From contig CP107210.1 in the NCBI GenBank assembly GCA_025757985.1, positions 992,001-1,056,000 on the forward strand: DNA of 64,000 bases, read 5' to 3'. Source of the stretch: Oscillospiraceae bacterium. GTDB taxonomy: Bacteria; Bacillota; Clostridia; Oscillospirales; Ruminococcaceae. Numbering within the stretch: position 1 is the first letter of the stretch; every line of letters begins with the position of its first letter. Below are positions 47,591 through 55,499 of this stretch, piece after piece. The notes beneath the pieces were generated by a model. That model saw only the letters and a list, made by a program, of their open reading frames with translations. It ran no database searches and had not been told where the DNA came from. Position numbers and translations under genes: made by a program.

Positions 47591-48286
47591 ATGAATCGCG
47601 ACGCCATCAAAATGCTTGCCATGTTCACCATGCTGCTCAATCACATTGCAAACGCCCTTCTGCCCGCTGGGCAGCCGCTGACGAACCTGTTTTTGTTCAT
47701 CGGCTACTTTACCGCTGTGACGATGTGCTATTTCCTTGTGGAGGGCTACGGCTACACCCGCTCCAAGCGGAACTACGCTGCACGGCTGCTGGTTTTTGCA
47801 CTTCTTTCGCAGCTGCCCTACCAGCTGGCTTTTCCGGACTACGGCATGGCGGGGTTTGTGCAGCTCAATATGCTGTTCACGCTGCTGCTCTGCTTTTTGG
47901 TGCTGCTGGTGCAGGAGACGGTACACGACCGTGTGCTGCGCGGCGTCTGTATTGTCCTGCTGATCTGCGCCTCTCTTTTCTGTGACTGGGCCTTACTGGC
48001 GCCCATCTTTACGCTGCTGTTCTCGTGGGCAAAGGACACACCCGCGCGCAAAAAAGCCGCCTTTGCCGCAGCGGCGCTGCTGTACGGCGGCATGGCCGGG
48101 CTGGGCAGCGGTTCTCTGGCAGATGCCCTCGGCTGCGCAATGCCGGTCTTAGTGTCCGGCTTCGTCATCCTGTACCTTTATAACGGAAAGCGGGCCGTCA
48201 GGGGCCGCACCTTTTATAAGTGGTTTTTCTATGCGTTTTATCCCACCCATCTGTTGATTCTGGGGCTTCTCCGCCTCCTTGCGTGA
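47591..48286 (+). CDS. TraX family membrane protein
   Basis: 231 aa with eight or so membrane helices. AIKMLAMFTMLLNHIANALL at the start, YTRSKRNYAARLLVFALLSQLPYQLAF in the middle and YAFYPTHLLILGLLR at the end are TraX family features. E. coli TraX acetylates pilin, but chromosomal relatives in Firmicutes have no known function and are probably acyl/acetyltransferases acting at the membrane. GAAGGGGG precedes ATG 47591. It stands alone, divergent from azlCD. Confidence 0.88.
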   Translation: MNRDAIKMLAMFTMLLNHIANALLPAGQPLTNLFLFIGYFTAVTMCYFLVEGYGYTRSKRNYAARLLVFALLSQLPYQLAFPDYGMAGFVQLNMLFTLLLCFLVLLVQETVHDRVLRGVCIVLLICASLFCDWALLAPIFTLLFSWAKDTPARKKAAFAAAALLYGGMAGLGSGSLADALGCAMPVLVSGFVILYLYNGKRAVRGRTFYKWFFYAFYPTHLLILGLLRLLA

Positions 48287-48324
48287 TATTTTCCGTATGC
48301 GCCGCAGCCTACCGCTGTTGGGGC

Positions 48325-48354
48325 TTGACGCCTGCACCCTTCGTGTATTATAAT
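48325..48354 (+). promoter_or_regulatory. Promoter of tRNA-Pro
   Basis: TTGACG (48325-48330) and TATAAT (48349-48354) are 18 bases apart, with the tRNA starting 17 bases later. Confidence 0.8.
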
Positions 48355-48370
48355 AGGTAAGCTATAAGAA

Positions 48371-48443
48371 CGAGGTGTTGCGCAGTTGGTAGCGCGCGTG
48401 GTTTGGGACCACGAGGCCGCAGGTTCGAGTCCTGTCACCTCGA
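48371..48443 (+). tRNA. tRNA-Pro (anticodon UGG)
   Basis: 73 nt without encoded CCA. The acceptor stem is CGAGGTG/CACCTCG, the anticodon arm CGTGG-TTTGGGA-CCACG and the T arm GCAGG-TTCGAGT-CCTGT. The discriminator is A. Confidence 0.96.
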
Positions 48444-48449
48444 TACTAA

Positions 48450-48540
48450 GAGTGTGAGCCTACAATACAACCCCTGTCTGTAAGCCATGGAAAAGCAACT
48501 TCTATGATTTCCAGACGGTCGAAGCTGGTGCTTCACACTC
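48450..48540 (+). ncRNA. Candidate structured RNA downstream of tRNA-Pro
   Basis: About 91 nt closed by GAGTGTGA (48450-48457)/TCACACTC (48533-48540), extended by G-C pairs. Inside is a second stem, CTGTCT (48474-48479)/AGACGG (48513-48518), topped by GGAAA (48489-48493)/TTTCC (48508-48512). A terminator follows 5 bases later. No known RNA family is recognised, and there is no promoter of its own, so it may be cut from the tRNA transcript. Confidence 0.5.
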
Positions 48541-48544
48541 CATT

Positions 48545-48580
48545 GCCCGTTTTGCATGAAAATGCAGAGCGGGCGTTTTT
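48545..48580 (+). terminator. Terminator after the tRNA-Pro/structured RNA unit
   Basis: The arms GCCCGTTTTGCAT (48545-48557) and ATGCAGAGCGGGC (48562-48574) are followed by GTTTTTATTT. Confidence 0.8.
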
Positions 48581-48695
48581 ATTTGCATGGCAGAAAAGCC
48601 GTATTTTACCCCTTTCCTGTGCAGTATTTCCTGTTGTGTTTTCCCTGCAAAAAAGCTATAATAATTTCAAATTTCTCTTTTTTTCGGGAGGGCTT

Positions 48696-50006
48696 ATGGA
48701 AAGGATCAAGCGTCATCTTCGCAGTGCCGCCGGGTATCTGCTTGTCTGTGCCAAATGGCTGGCGCTGGCCGCGCTGGTCGGCTGTGTTGTGGGGCCGCTG
48801 GGGGCGGCGTTCGGGCTGGCTCTGAACTGGGCCAACGCCACCCGCGCCGCGCAGCCGTGGCTGCTGTATCTGCTGCCTGCGGCGGGCCTTGTCATCGTAT
48901 TTCTGTACGAGCATCTTGACCCGGACGGCGGCGGCTCGACCAATCAGGTCTTTGTGTCCGTGCGGGAGCATAAGCCCCTGACCCTGCGCACAGCACCGCT
49001 GATCTTCGCCTCCACCGTCATGACCCATCTGTTCGGCGGCTCCAGCGGCCGCGAGGGTGCCGCGCTGCTGCTGGGCGGCTCGGTATCCGGGCAGCTCGGC
49101 AAGGCGCTGCATCTGGAAAACCACGACTGCTGCCTGATGACGATGTGCGGCATGGCGGGTGCGTTCTCGGCCATCTTCGGCACGCCGCTGGCTGCCACCA
49201 TCTTTACGCTTGAGGTCGTGGATGTCGGCTCGATGCAGTACGCCGCACTGCTCCCCTGCCTGCTCTCGGCGCTGCTGGGCGTCTTTATCAGCGGGCAGAT
49301 GGGCCATGCGCCCGAGGCCTTTGTGCTGCAGGCCGGGGCCGATGCAACGCCGCTGAATCTTGTGCGTGTCATCGTGCTGGGAGCGCTGCTGGCCGCGTTG
49401 AGCATCTTCTTCTGCGAGCTGCTGCATGCAGCGCCCAAGCTCTACAAAAAATTTCTGCCCAACGCCTATCTGCGCGTTGCGGCGGGCGGCGTGCTGATTC
49501 TGGCGCTGACAAAGCTGCTCGGCACGACCGACTACAACGGCGCCGGTGCCGCCGTCATCGAGGCCGCCATCAACGGCGAGGCCGTGCCGTATGCGTTCCT
49601 GCTAAAAATGCTGTTCACCGCACTGACCTTGGGCGCAGGCTTCAAGGGCGGCGAGATCGTTCCCATCTTCTTCACCGGGGCGACCTTTGGCTGCGTGGCC
49701 GCGCCGCTGCTGGGTCTGCCGCCGCAGCTGGGCGCTGCGCTGGGCATGGTTGCGCTGTTCTGCGGCTGCACCAACAGCCCGCTGGCGTCCATCTGTCTGG
49801 CGATCGAGGTCTTTGGCGGGCAGTGCATCTCCCTGTTTGCACTGGCCTGTGCCGTTTCCTACATGCTCTCGAGTTATTTCAGCCTTTACCGTGAGCAGCA
49901 CTTTCTGCACTCCAAGCTGCGGATCGTTGGTGTGCAGCGGGTCCATGGCCGCTGGTCCGAGACGGATGCCAAGCATTTTACCACAAACGATGACGGCGAA
50001 AATTAG
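48696..50006 (+). CDS. ClC family chloride/fluoride channel or antiporter
   Basis: 436 aa with the ClC helix pattern. Motifs are DPDGGGSTNQVF (anion-site loop), FGGSSGREGAALLLGG with the gating-Glu motif GREG, FGTPLAATIFTLEVV, and ALGAGFKGGEIVPIFFTGA near the third anion loop. The lack of a GSGIP motif and the GGS-x-GREG form recall the fluoride-exporting subgroup, but ion choice cannot be settled here. Start 48696 is supported by GGGAGGG a few bases upstream; the open frame to 48504 overlaps a terminator. It stands alone. Confidence 0.88.
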   Translation: MERIKRHLRSAAGYLLVCAKWLALAALVGCVVGPLGAAFGLALNWANATRAAQPWLLYLLPAAGLVIVFLYEHLDPDGGGSTNQVFVSVREHKPLTLRTAPLIFASTVMTHLFGGSSGREGAALLLGGSVSGQLGKALHLENHDCCLMTMCGMAGAFSAIFGTPLAATIFTLEVVDVGSMQYAALLPCLLSALLGVFISGQMGHAPEAFVLQAGADATPLNLVRVIVLGALLAALSIFFCELLHAAPKLYKKFLPNAYLRVAAGGVLILALTKLLGTTDYNGAGAAVIEAAINGEAVPYAFLLKMLFTALTLGAGFKGGEIVPIFFTGATFGCVAAPLLGLPPQLGAALGMVALFCGCTNSPLASICLAIEVFGGQCISLFALACAVSYMLSSYFSLYREQHFLHSKLRIVGVQRVHGRWSETDAKHFTTNDDGEN

Positions 50007-50061
50007 TTGCGGGAACGCTGTTTCCATGGTATAATTAAGTGTTATGGAGGGATGGGCGTTT

Positions 50062-51243
50062 ATGAGTAGACTTGCACTGGAAAAGCACTGCTGGGCCGAG
50101 ATCGACCTGACAGCATTGCGCAGCAATTTTGAATATATCCACCGCGCGGTAGGTGGCGATATCTGTGCCGTTGTCAAGGCTGACGCTTACGGCCACGGCG
50201 ACACGACCATCGCCCATGCCTTGCAGCAGGCCGGTGCGGCGGCGTTTGCCGTCAGCAGCTTGGGCGAGGGACGGCACCTGCGCCGCAGCGGCATCACAAA
50301 ACCGATTTTGATTCTGGGCTTTGCTGACCCGTCCTATGCGGCAGTGTTGGCAGAAAATGACATAGCCACGGCCTGTTTTTCCACCGAGTACGCGCAGGCA
50401 CTCTCCGCTGCCGCCGTCAAGGCGGGCGTACAGGCCAAGGTACACCTGAAAATCGACACCGGCATGGGCCGCATTGGCTTTGCGGTGCGTTCCGGGTTTG
50501 ATGAAACGATCCACGAGCTGGAAGCCCTGTACACCCTGCCGGGGCTGGATATCTGCGGCGTGTTCCAGCATTTTGCCGTGGCGGACAGCAACACCCCTGC
50601 GGACACCGCCTACACCGATGAGCAGCATGCGCTGTTTGCCAGAGTGGTAGCGCGTTTGCAGGCCGATGGCTTTGCCACCGGCACCGTACACTGTGCCAAC
50701 TCGGCCGCGCAGCTGCGCCACCCCGAGTGGCGGCACGATATGACCCGCGCGGGCATCATTTTGTACGGGCTTGACCCCAGCGACGACGTCCGCTTTCCTG
50801 CCCTGCAGCCGGTCATGTCGCTGAAATGCGTTGTGACCTTTGTCAAGGACTTGCAGCCCGGCCAGAGCGTGAGCTATGGGCGCACTTTCACAGCCGAGCG
50901 CCCGATGCGCGTTGCCACGGTCTGCGTAGGCTACGCCGACGGCTACCCCCGCCGTTTGTCCGGCGGGCTTGGCGTCATGAACATACACGGCCACGCTGCC
51001 CCCGTGGTGGGCCGCGTCTGCATGGATCAGACTATGCTCGATGTAACGGACATTCCCGACGTCAAGATGGGCGACGAGGTCACAGTCTTTGGCCCGGGCG
51101 GCGGCGACACCGCCGACACCATTGCGGCCAAGACCCAGACCATCAACTACGAAATTGTCTGCGGGTTGGCGCGCCGCGTGCCCCGCGTATACAAAGAGAA
51201 CGGCAAGATCTGCGAGATCTGGAACGATTTGGAGGAAACCTGA
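50062..51243 (+). CDS. alr: Alanine racemase
   Basis: 393 aa. ICAVVKADAYGHG holds the Lys39 that binds pyridoxal phosphate. VKIDTGMGRIGF-type LKIDTGMGRIGF, the catalytic Tyr region SYGRTF with VCVGYADGYPRR, and VGRVCMDQTMLDVTDIP are also present. It makes D-alanine for peptidoglycan in the cytoplasm. GGAGGG lies 10 bases before ATG 50062; an ATG at 50044 has no such site. Its stop overlaps the lepA start by one base. Confidence 0.95.
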   Translation: MSRLALEKHCWAEIDLTALRSNFEYIHRAVGGDICAVVKADAYGHGDTTIAHALQQAGAAAFAVSSLGEGRHLRRSGITKPILILGFADPSYAAVLAENDIATACFSTEYAQALSAAAVKAGVQAKVHLKIDTGMGRIGFAVRSGFDETIHELEALYTLPGLDICGVFQHFAVADSNTPADTAYTDEQHALFARVVARLQADGFATGTVHCANSAAQLRHPEWRHDMTRAGIILYGLDPSDDVRFPALQPVMSLKCVVTFVKDLQPGQSVSYGRTFTAERPMRVATVCVGYADGYPRRLSGGLGVMNIHGHAAPVVGRVCMDQTMLDVTDIPDVKMGDEVTVFGPGGGDTADTIAAKTQTINYEIVCGLARRVPRVYKENGKICEIWNDLEET

Positions 51244-53051
51244 TGGCCCGCAAAAACATCCGCAACTTCTGCATTATTGCCCACATCGACCACGGCAAAT
51301 CCACCCTGTCCGACCGTATGCTGGAGCTGACCGACAGCGTTGACAAGCGCACCATGACCGATCAGGTGCTGGACAATATGGACATTGAGAAGGAGCGCGG
51401 CATTACGATCAAGGCCCGCGCCGTGACGATGCGCTACAAGGCCGATGACGGCGAAACCTATGAGTTCAACCTCATTGATACCCCGGGCCATGTGGACTTT
51501 CAGTACGAGGTCAGCCGCAGTCTGGCCGCCTGCGAGGGTGCCGTACTGGTGGTGGACGCCAGCCAGGGCGTGGAGGCCCAGACACTGGCCAACTGCTATC
51601 TGGCGCTTGACCATGACCTGGAGGTCGTGCCCATCCTGAACAAGATCGATCTGCCCAGCGCCGACCCGGACGCCGTTGCCAAAGAGGTCGAGGATGTCAT
51701 CGGCCTGCCCTGCATGGAGGCGCCCCGTGTTTCCGCCAAGCTGGGCATCGGCGTCAAAGATGTGCTGGAATGTGTCGCCAAGGACATCCCCGCCCCCACG
51801 GGCGACCCCGCCGCGCCGCTGAAAGCGCTGATCTTCGACTCCATCTACGACAGCTACAAGGGCGTTATCGTCTATGTGCGCATCTTTGAGGGCACCGTCC
51901 GGCCCGGCGATACCATCCGCCTGATGAGCACCGGTGCCGAATTCCAGCTTGTCGAGGTCGGCCACATGGGTGCGACCAGCCTGACCCCCTGCGACAAGCT
52001 GGAGGCCGGCGAGGTCGGTTATCTGACCGCCAGCATCAAGACGGTGCGCGACACCCGCGTCGGCGATACCGTCACGCTGGCGGCCAACCCCACGCCGGAG
52101 CCGCTGCCCGGCTTCCGCACCGTGACGCCGATGGTGTTCTGCGGCATCTACCCCGCCGACGGCGCGGACTATCCCGACCTGAAGGACGCGCTGGAGAAGC
52201 TGCAGCTCAACGATGCCAGCCTGACCTTTGAGCCGGAGACCAGTGCGGCGCTGGGCTTTGGTTTCCGCTGCGGTTTTCTGGGCCTGCTCCACATGGAGAT
52301 CATCACCGAGCGTCTTGAGCGCGAGTTCGACCTCGACCTGATCACCACGACTCCCGGCGTCCAGTACCGGCTGACACTGACCGACGGCACGGTAGAGATC
52401 ATTGACAACCCCTCCGCCTATCCAGACCCGACCCGCATCGTCAAGCAGGAGGAGCCGTTCGTCAACGCCCACATCTACACCCCCAACGACTATGTCGGCC
52501 CGCTGATGGATCTGTGCCAGACGAAGCGCGGTGTGCTGGTGGACATGAAATATATGGACGAGACCCGCGTGGACCTGCACTACCTGATCCCGCTTGGCGA
52601 GATCGTCTATGACTTCTTTGACGCGATCAAATCCCGCAGCCGCGGCTACGCCAGCTACGACTATGAGTGGGAGGATTGGCACGAGAGCAAGCTCGTCCGG
52701 CTGGATTTCCTGCTCAACGGCGAGGTCGTGGACGCACTGTCGATGATCGTATTTGCCGACAATGCCTACGCCAAGGGCCGCCGCATCTGCGAAAAGCTCA
52801 AGGAGAATATCCCCCGCGCGCTGTTTGAGATTCCTGTGCAGGCCGCTGTCGGCGGCAAGGTCATTGCCCGCGAGACGGTCAAGGCCATGCGCAAGGATGT
52901 TCTGGCCAAGTGCTACGGCGGTGACATCACCCGTAAGAAGAAGCTGCTGGAAAAGCAGAAGGAAGGCAAAAAGAAGATGCGCCAGCTGGGCAGCGTGACC
53001 CTGCCGAGCGAGGCATTCACCGCCGTGCTGAAGCTGGATTCGGATTCTTAA
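51243..53051 (+). CDS. lepA: Elongation factor 4 (LepA), ribosome-associated GTPase
   Basis: 602 aa, the standard LepA length. G1 is AHIDHGKSTLSDRML, the switch region MDIEKERGITIKA, G3 DTPGHVDFQYEVSRS and G4 NKIDLPSADP. The LepA C-terminal domain contains YKEGKKKMRQLGSV-like KEGKKKMRQLGSVTLPSEAF. The protein acts on stalled or early ribosomes. TGGAGG precedes the start, and ATG overlaps the alr stop (TGATG), so the two are translated together. Confidence 0.97.
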   Translation: MARKNIRNFCIIAHIDHGKSTLSDRMLELTDSVDKRTMTDQVLDNMDIEKERGITIKARAVTMRYKADDGETYEFNLIDTPGHVDFQYEVSRSLAACEGAVLVVDASQGVEAQTLANCYLALDHDLEVVPILNKIDLPSADPDAVAKEVEDVIGLPCMEAPRVSAKLGIGVKDVLECVAKDIPAPTGDPAAPLKALIFDSIYDSYKGVIVYVRIFEGTVRPGDTIRLMSTGAEFQLVEVGHMGATSLTPCDKLEAGEVGYLTASIKTVRDTRVGDTVTLAANPTPEPLPGFRTVTPMVFCGIYPADGADYPDLKDALEKLQLNDASLTFEPETSAALGFGFRCGFLGLLHMEIITERLEREFDLDLITTTPGVQYRLTLTDGTVEIIDNPSAYPDPTRIVKQEEPFVNAHIYTPNDYVGPLMDLCQTKRGVLVDMKYMDETRVDLHYLIPLGEIVYDFFDAIKSRSRGYASYDYEWEDWHESKLVRLDFLLNGEVVDALSMIVFADNAYAKGRRICEKLKENIPRALFEIPVQAAVGGKVIARETVKAMRKDVLAKCYGGDITRKKKLLEKQKEGKKKMRQLGSVTLPSEAFTAVLKLDSDS

Positions 53052-53107
53052 CGGGGGTTTTCCGGCCTTTTTACAAAAAGGCCTCGGCGAAAAATTCCAA
53101 ATATTTG

Positions 53108-53182
53108 TAGGGGAGGGATTTATCCCTCCCGGGAGGTTTGCGGCAACGCCAACACCCCGGGAGGCATGAATGCCTCCCCTAC
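53108..53182. repeat. GTAGGGG/CCCCTAC palindromic repeat (copy 2)
   Basis: It runs from GTAGGGGAGGGATTTATCCC to GCATGAATGCCTCCCCTAC. Each end is a short palindrome, with about 28 bases between. Confidence 0.75.
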
Positions 53183-53224
53183 TTATATTATCCCGCCGCC
53201 GTGCCCTGCAAATTTTGCCGCTCT

Positions 53225-53310
53225 GTAGGGGCCGCACATGTGCGGCCCGCAACCTTACGGCAAAAGCGATTTTACGGGAAGGCTGCGGGCCGGGCATGCC
53301 CGGCCCCTAC
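53225..53310. repeat. GTAGGGG/CCCCTAC palindromic repeat (copy 3)
   Basis: It runs from GTAGGGGCCGCACATGTGCG to GGGCATGCCCGGCCCCTAC. The inner words are those of copy 1 in exchanged order, i.e. copy 1 in the opposite orientation. Confidence 0.75.
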
Positions 53311-53324
53311 AGTGCAATAACAAA

Positions 53325-53359
53325 AAGAGGGTACCTGCCATTTCAGCAGATACCCTCTT
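53325..53359 (-). terminator. Terminator of fucO
   Basis: AAGAGGGTACCTGC (53325-53338) pairs with GCAGATACCCTCTT (53346-53359). TTTTTG follows on the minus strand. Confidence 0.85.
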
Positions 53360-53377
53360 AAATTATGTAATACTAAA

Positions 53378-54526
53378 TTACATCAGGCTGCGGTACAGCT
53401 CTTTGATCTCCTCGACATTCGTGTCGCGGGGGTTGCCGGGGCAGCAGGCATCGGCAAAGGCGGACTCAGCCAGGAACTGAACATCCTCCTCCTTGAGGAT
53501 GCCCTTCAGGTTGGCGGGGATGCCGACATCGGCAGAGAGCTTCTTGACCTCGGCGATCGTCGCATCGGCGGCCTCGGCGTCGTTCATCTCGTCGATGTCC
53601 TTCACGCCCATAGCCTTGCCGACAGCGCGGTAACGCTCACCGGCGGCAGCCTTGTTGTACTCCAGACCGGTGGGCAGGATGATGGCGCAGGCAACACCGT
53701 GGGGGGTGTCATACAGGGCAGACAGACCGTGCGCCATGCTGTGAACAATGCCAAGACCGACATTGGAGAAGCCCATGCCGGCGATGTACTGGCCCAGAGC
53801 CATGCCCTCGCGGCCCTCCGGGGTGTTCTGCACGGCACCGCGCAGATTCTCAGAGATCAGCTTGATGGCCTCCAGATGGAACATATCGGAGATGGTGCAG
53901 TGGCCCTTGGTGATGTAGCCCTCAATGGCGTGGGTCAGGGCGTCCATGCCGGTGGCGGCGGTCAGGCCCTTGGGCATGCTGGACATCATATCGGGGTCAA
54001 CAACTGCGACCTCGGGGATGTCGTTGGTGTCAACGCAGACGAACTTGCGCTTCTTCTCGACATCGGTGATAACATAGTTGATGGTGACCTCGGCAGCGGT
54101 GCCGGCGGTGGTGGGCACGGCGATGGTAAAGACCGCATGCTTCTTGGTGGGGGCTACGCCCTCAAGACTGCGGACATCGGCGAACTCAGGGTTGTTGATG
54201 ATGATGCCGATAGCCTTGGCGGTGTCCATGGAAGAACCGCCGCCGATGGTCACGATGCAGTCAGCCTCGGCAGCCTTAAAGGCGGCAACGCCGTCCTGAA
54301 CATTCTGGATGGTGGGGTTGGGCTTGATCTCGCTGTAGACAGCGTAGGCAAAACCGGCGGCATCCAGCAGGTCGGTGACCTTCTTGGTGACGCCGAACTT
54401 GATCAGATCGGGGTCAGAGCAGACAAAAGCCTTTTTGTAACCGCGGGAGGTCAGCTCGGGAACGATATTCTCGATCGCACCGTGGCCGTGATAAGAGATC
54501 GTGTTCAGAACAATACGACTTGCCAT
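53378..54526 (-). CDS. fucO: Lactaldehyde reductase / iron-containing alcohol dehydrogenase (FucO-like)
   Basis: 382 aa, the same length as E. coli FucO and alike along its whole sequence. Examples are NNPEFADVRSLEG, PTTAGTAAEVTINYVITD, RKFVCVD and GQYIAGMGFSNVGLG. Iron ligands are Asp195, His199, His262 and His276 (DALTHAIEGY; HSMAHGLSALYDTPHG). The NAD site has IGGGSSMDTAKA. The enzyme reduces L-lactaldehyde from fucose or rhamnose to 1,2-propanediol; other short aldehydes are possible. No fucose genes are adjacent. Confidence 0.9.
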   Translation of the reverse strand: MASRIVLNTISYHGHGAIENIVPELTSRGYKKAFVCSDPDLIKFGVTKKVTDLLDAAGFAYAVYSEIKPNPTIQNVQDGVAAFKAAEADCIVTIGGGSSMDTAKAIGIIINNPEFADVRSLEGVAPTKKHAVFTIAVPTTAGTAAEVTINYVITDVEKKRKFVCVDTNDIPEVAVVDPDMMSSMPKGLTAATGMDALTHAIEGYITKGHCTISDMFHLEAIKLISENLRGAVQNTPEGREGMALGQYIAGMGFSNVGLGIVHSMAHGLSALYDTPHGVACAIILPTGLEYNKAAAGERYRAVGKAMGVKDIDEMNDAEAADATIAEVKKLSADVGIPANLKGILKEEDVQFLAESAFADACCPGNPRDTNVEEIKELYRSLM

Positions 54527-54658
54527 AGAAATTCTCTCCTTTTATTGTATCGGCTTTTGGCCGATGATTTCAGCTTTCAAGCCTATTATACCGTTATTTT
54601 TTTGACAGCGCCATTTGGAAAAGTAGCGCGGACTTTGTGAAAATTCTACAGCAAAAAA

Positions 54659-54685
54659 GTAGGGGCGAGCAATGCTCGCCCCTAC
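54659..54685. repeat. GTAGGGG/CCCCTAC palindromic repeat (copy 4, single hairpin)
   Basis: A single palindrome with GTAGGGGCGAGC and GCTCGCCCCTAC as arms and AAT at the centre. It lies just after the ntpD stop codon, so it may also act as a transcript end structure. Confidence 0.75.
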
Positions 54686-54701
54686 AGCGCACCCGCAAGG
54701 G

Positions 54702-55325
54702 TCACGCTTCTTCTTTCTCTTTCTGCGCCTTGATGACCTTTAAGCGGCTGAATTCCTCACGCTCGCGCTCACTCAGCACCTCATCAATGGATTTGATCGT
54801 CCTTTGCATCTGCGGAATCTGCACATTGCCGAGGGCGTTCGCGCGCTTCTGGGTCTTTTGGATGGCCTCGGCCAGACGGATAACACTGATCTCGACCTCT
54901 GCCAGCTCGACCGTCAGGGTCTTGACCTCATTGAATTTGAGGTAGGCCACATCGAGGGTGCCGTTTGTCGATTCCAGATCGTAGTACAGCCCCAGCGGCG
55001 AGGTGGTGTTCAGCTTGAGGGTGGGCAGCTCCACGCCCATAACGCTGCGGGTGCTGAGCTGCACACCGCGCTCCACCGGCACACCGGCCGCATAGCCGCC
55101 GACAGAGCCCAACATGATATTGGCCTTTTTCAGGGCCTCGTAGGCCTCGGCATAGGCCGCCGAGATGCGGTCCTGTATACCTGCCGCACGGTCGATCAGC
55201 TGCATCATCTCGCGCACCAGGATATTGCGCTTGCGGTCCATCAGGTCATAGCCCTGCGCGGCCAGCGCCAGACTGCGCTTGGTCGCCATCAGGTTAGATT
55301 TTGTAGGAAAAACCTGCTGTGCCAT
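54702..55325 (-). CDS. ntpD: V-type ATP synthase subunit D (central stalk)
   Basis: 207 aa, with two long helices forming the rotor coiled-coil. FPTKSNLMATKRSLALAAQGYDLMDRKRNILVREMM (in blocks) is the conserved start, and LAEAIQKTQKRANALGNVQIPQM the conserved end. Subunit D turns inside the A3B3 head and couples it to the membrane ring. It is the last gene of the operon. AAAGGAG precedes the start, and a second repeat type fills the gap to ntpB. Confidence 0.96.
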   Translation of the reverse strand: MAQQVFPTKSNLMATKRSLALAAQGYDLMDRKRNILVREMMQLIDRAAGIQDRISAAYAEAYEALKKANIMLGSVGGYAAGVPVERGVQLSTRSVMGVELPTLKLNTTSPLGLYYDLESTNGTLDVAYLKFNEVKTLTVELAEVEISVIRLAEAIQKTQKRANALGNVQIPQMQRTIKSIDEVLSEREREEFSRLKVIKAQKEKEEA

Positions 55326-55349
55326 TGGGTACTCCTTTTATACTGCTTT

Positions 55350-55492
55350 GGCTTCCCCTGCGGGGGGAAGCTGTCACCGAAGGTGACTGATGAGGGCCGA
55401 GTGTGCCATTATCACCCGTCTACGGGCATTCCCCGCACGCTCTCCCCTCATCCGCCCCTGCGGGGGCACCTTCTCCCCCATGGGGAGAAGGC
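55350..55492. repeat. Second type of intergenic repeat (hairpin chain) between ntpB and ntpD
   Basis: Four short hairpins occur in a row: GCTTCCCC/GGGGGAAGC (55351-55371), TCACC/GGTGA (55374-55387), CCCGT/ACGGG (about 55415-55426), and CCGCCCC-GGGG with CCTTCTCCCC/GGGGAGAAGG (55452-55491). I recall similar CTTCCCC...GTCACCGAAGGTGAC units as frequent in gut Clostridia genomes. Confidence 0.6.
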
Positions 55493-55499
55493 TTTGGGG

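Larger units (their letters stand above)
53052..53377. other. Intergenic region filled by two palindromic repeats and a terminator
   Basis: There is no gene. It contains repeat copies at 53108-53182 and 53225-53310 and the fucO terminator at 53325-53359. Confidence 0.8.

Noticed and set aside
48444..48695. Fluoride riboswitch in front of the ClC gene
   Set aside because: The conserved GGxGATGG and CTGATGGC-type segments and pseudoknot are not found, and a terminator separates the RNA from the gene.
51147..53297. A 716-codon open frame opposite lepA
   Set aside because: lepA is unmistakable on the other strand and the antisense protein has no motif.
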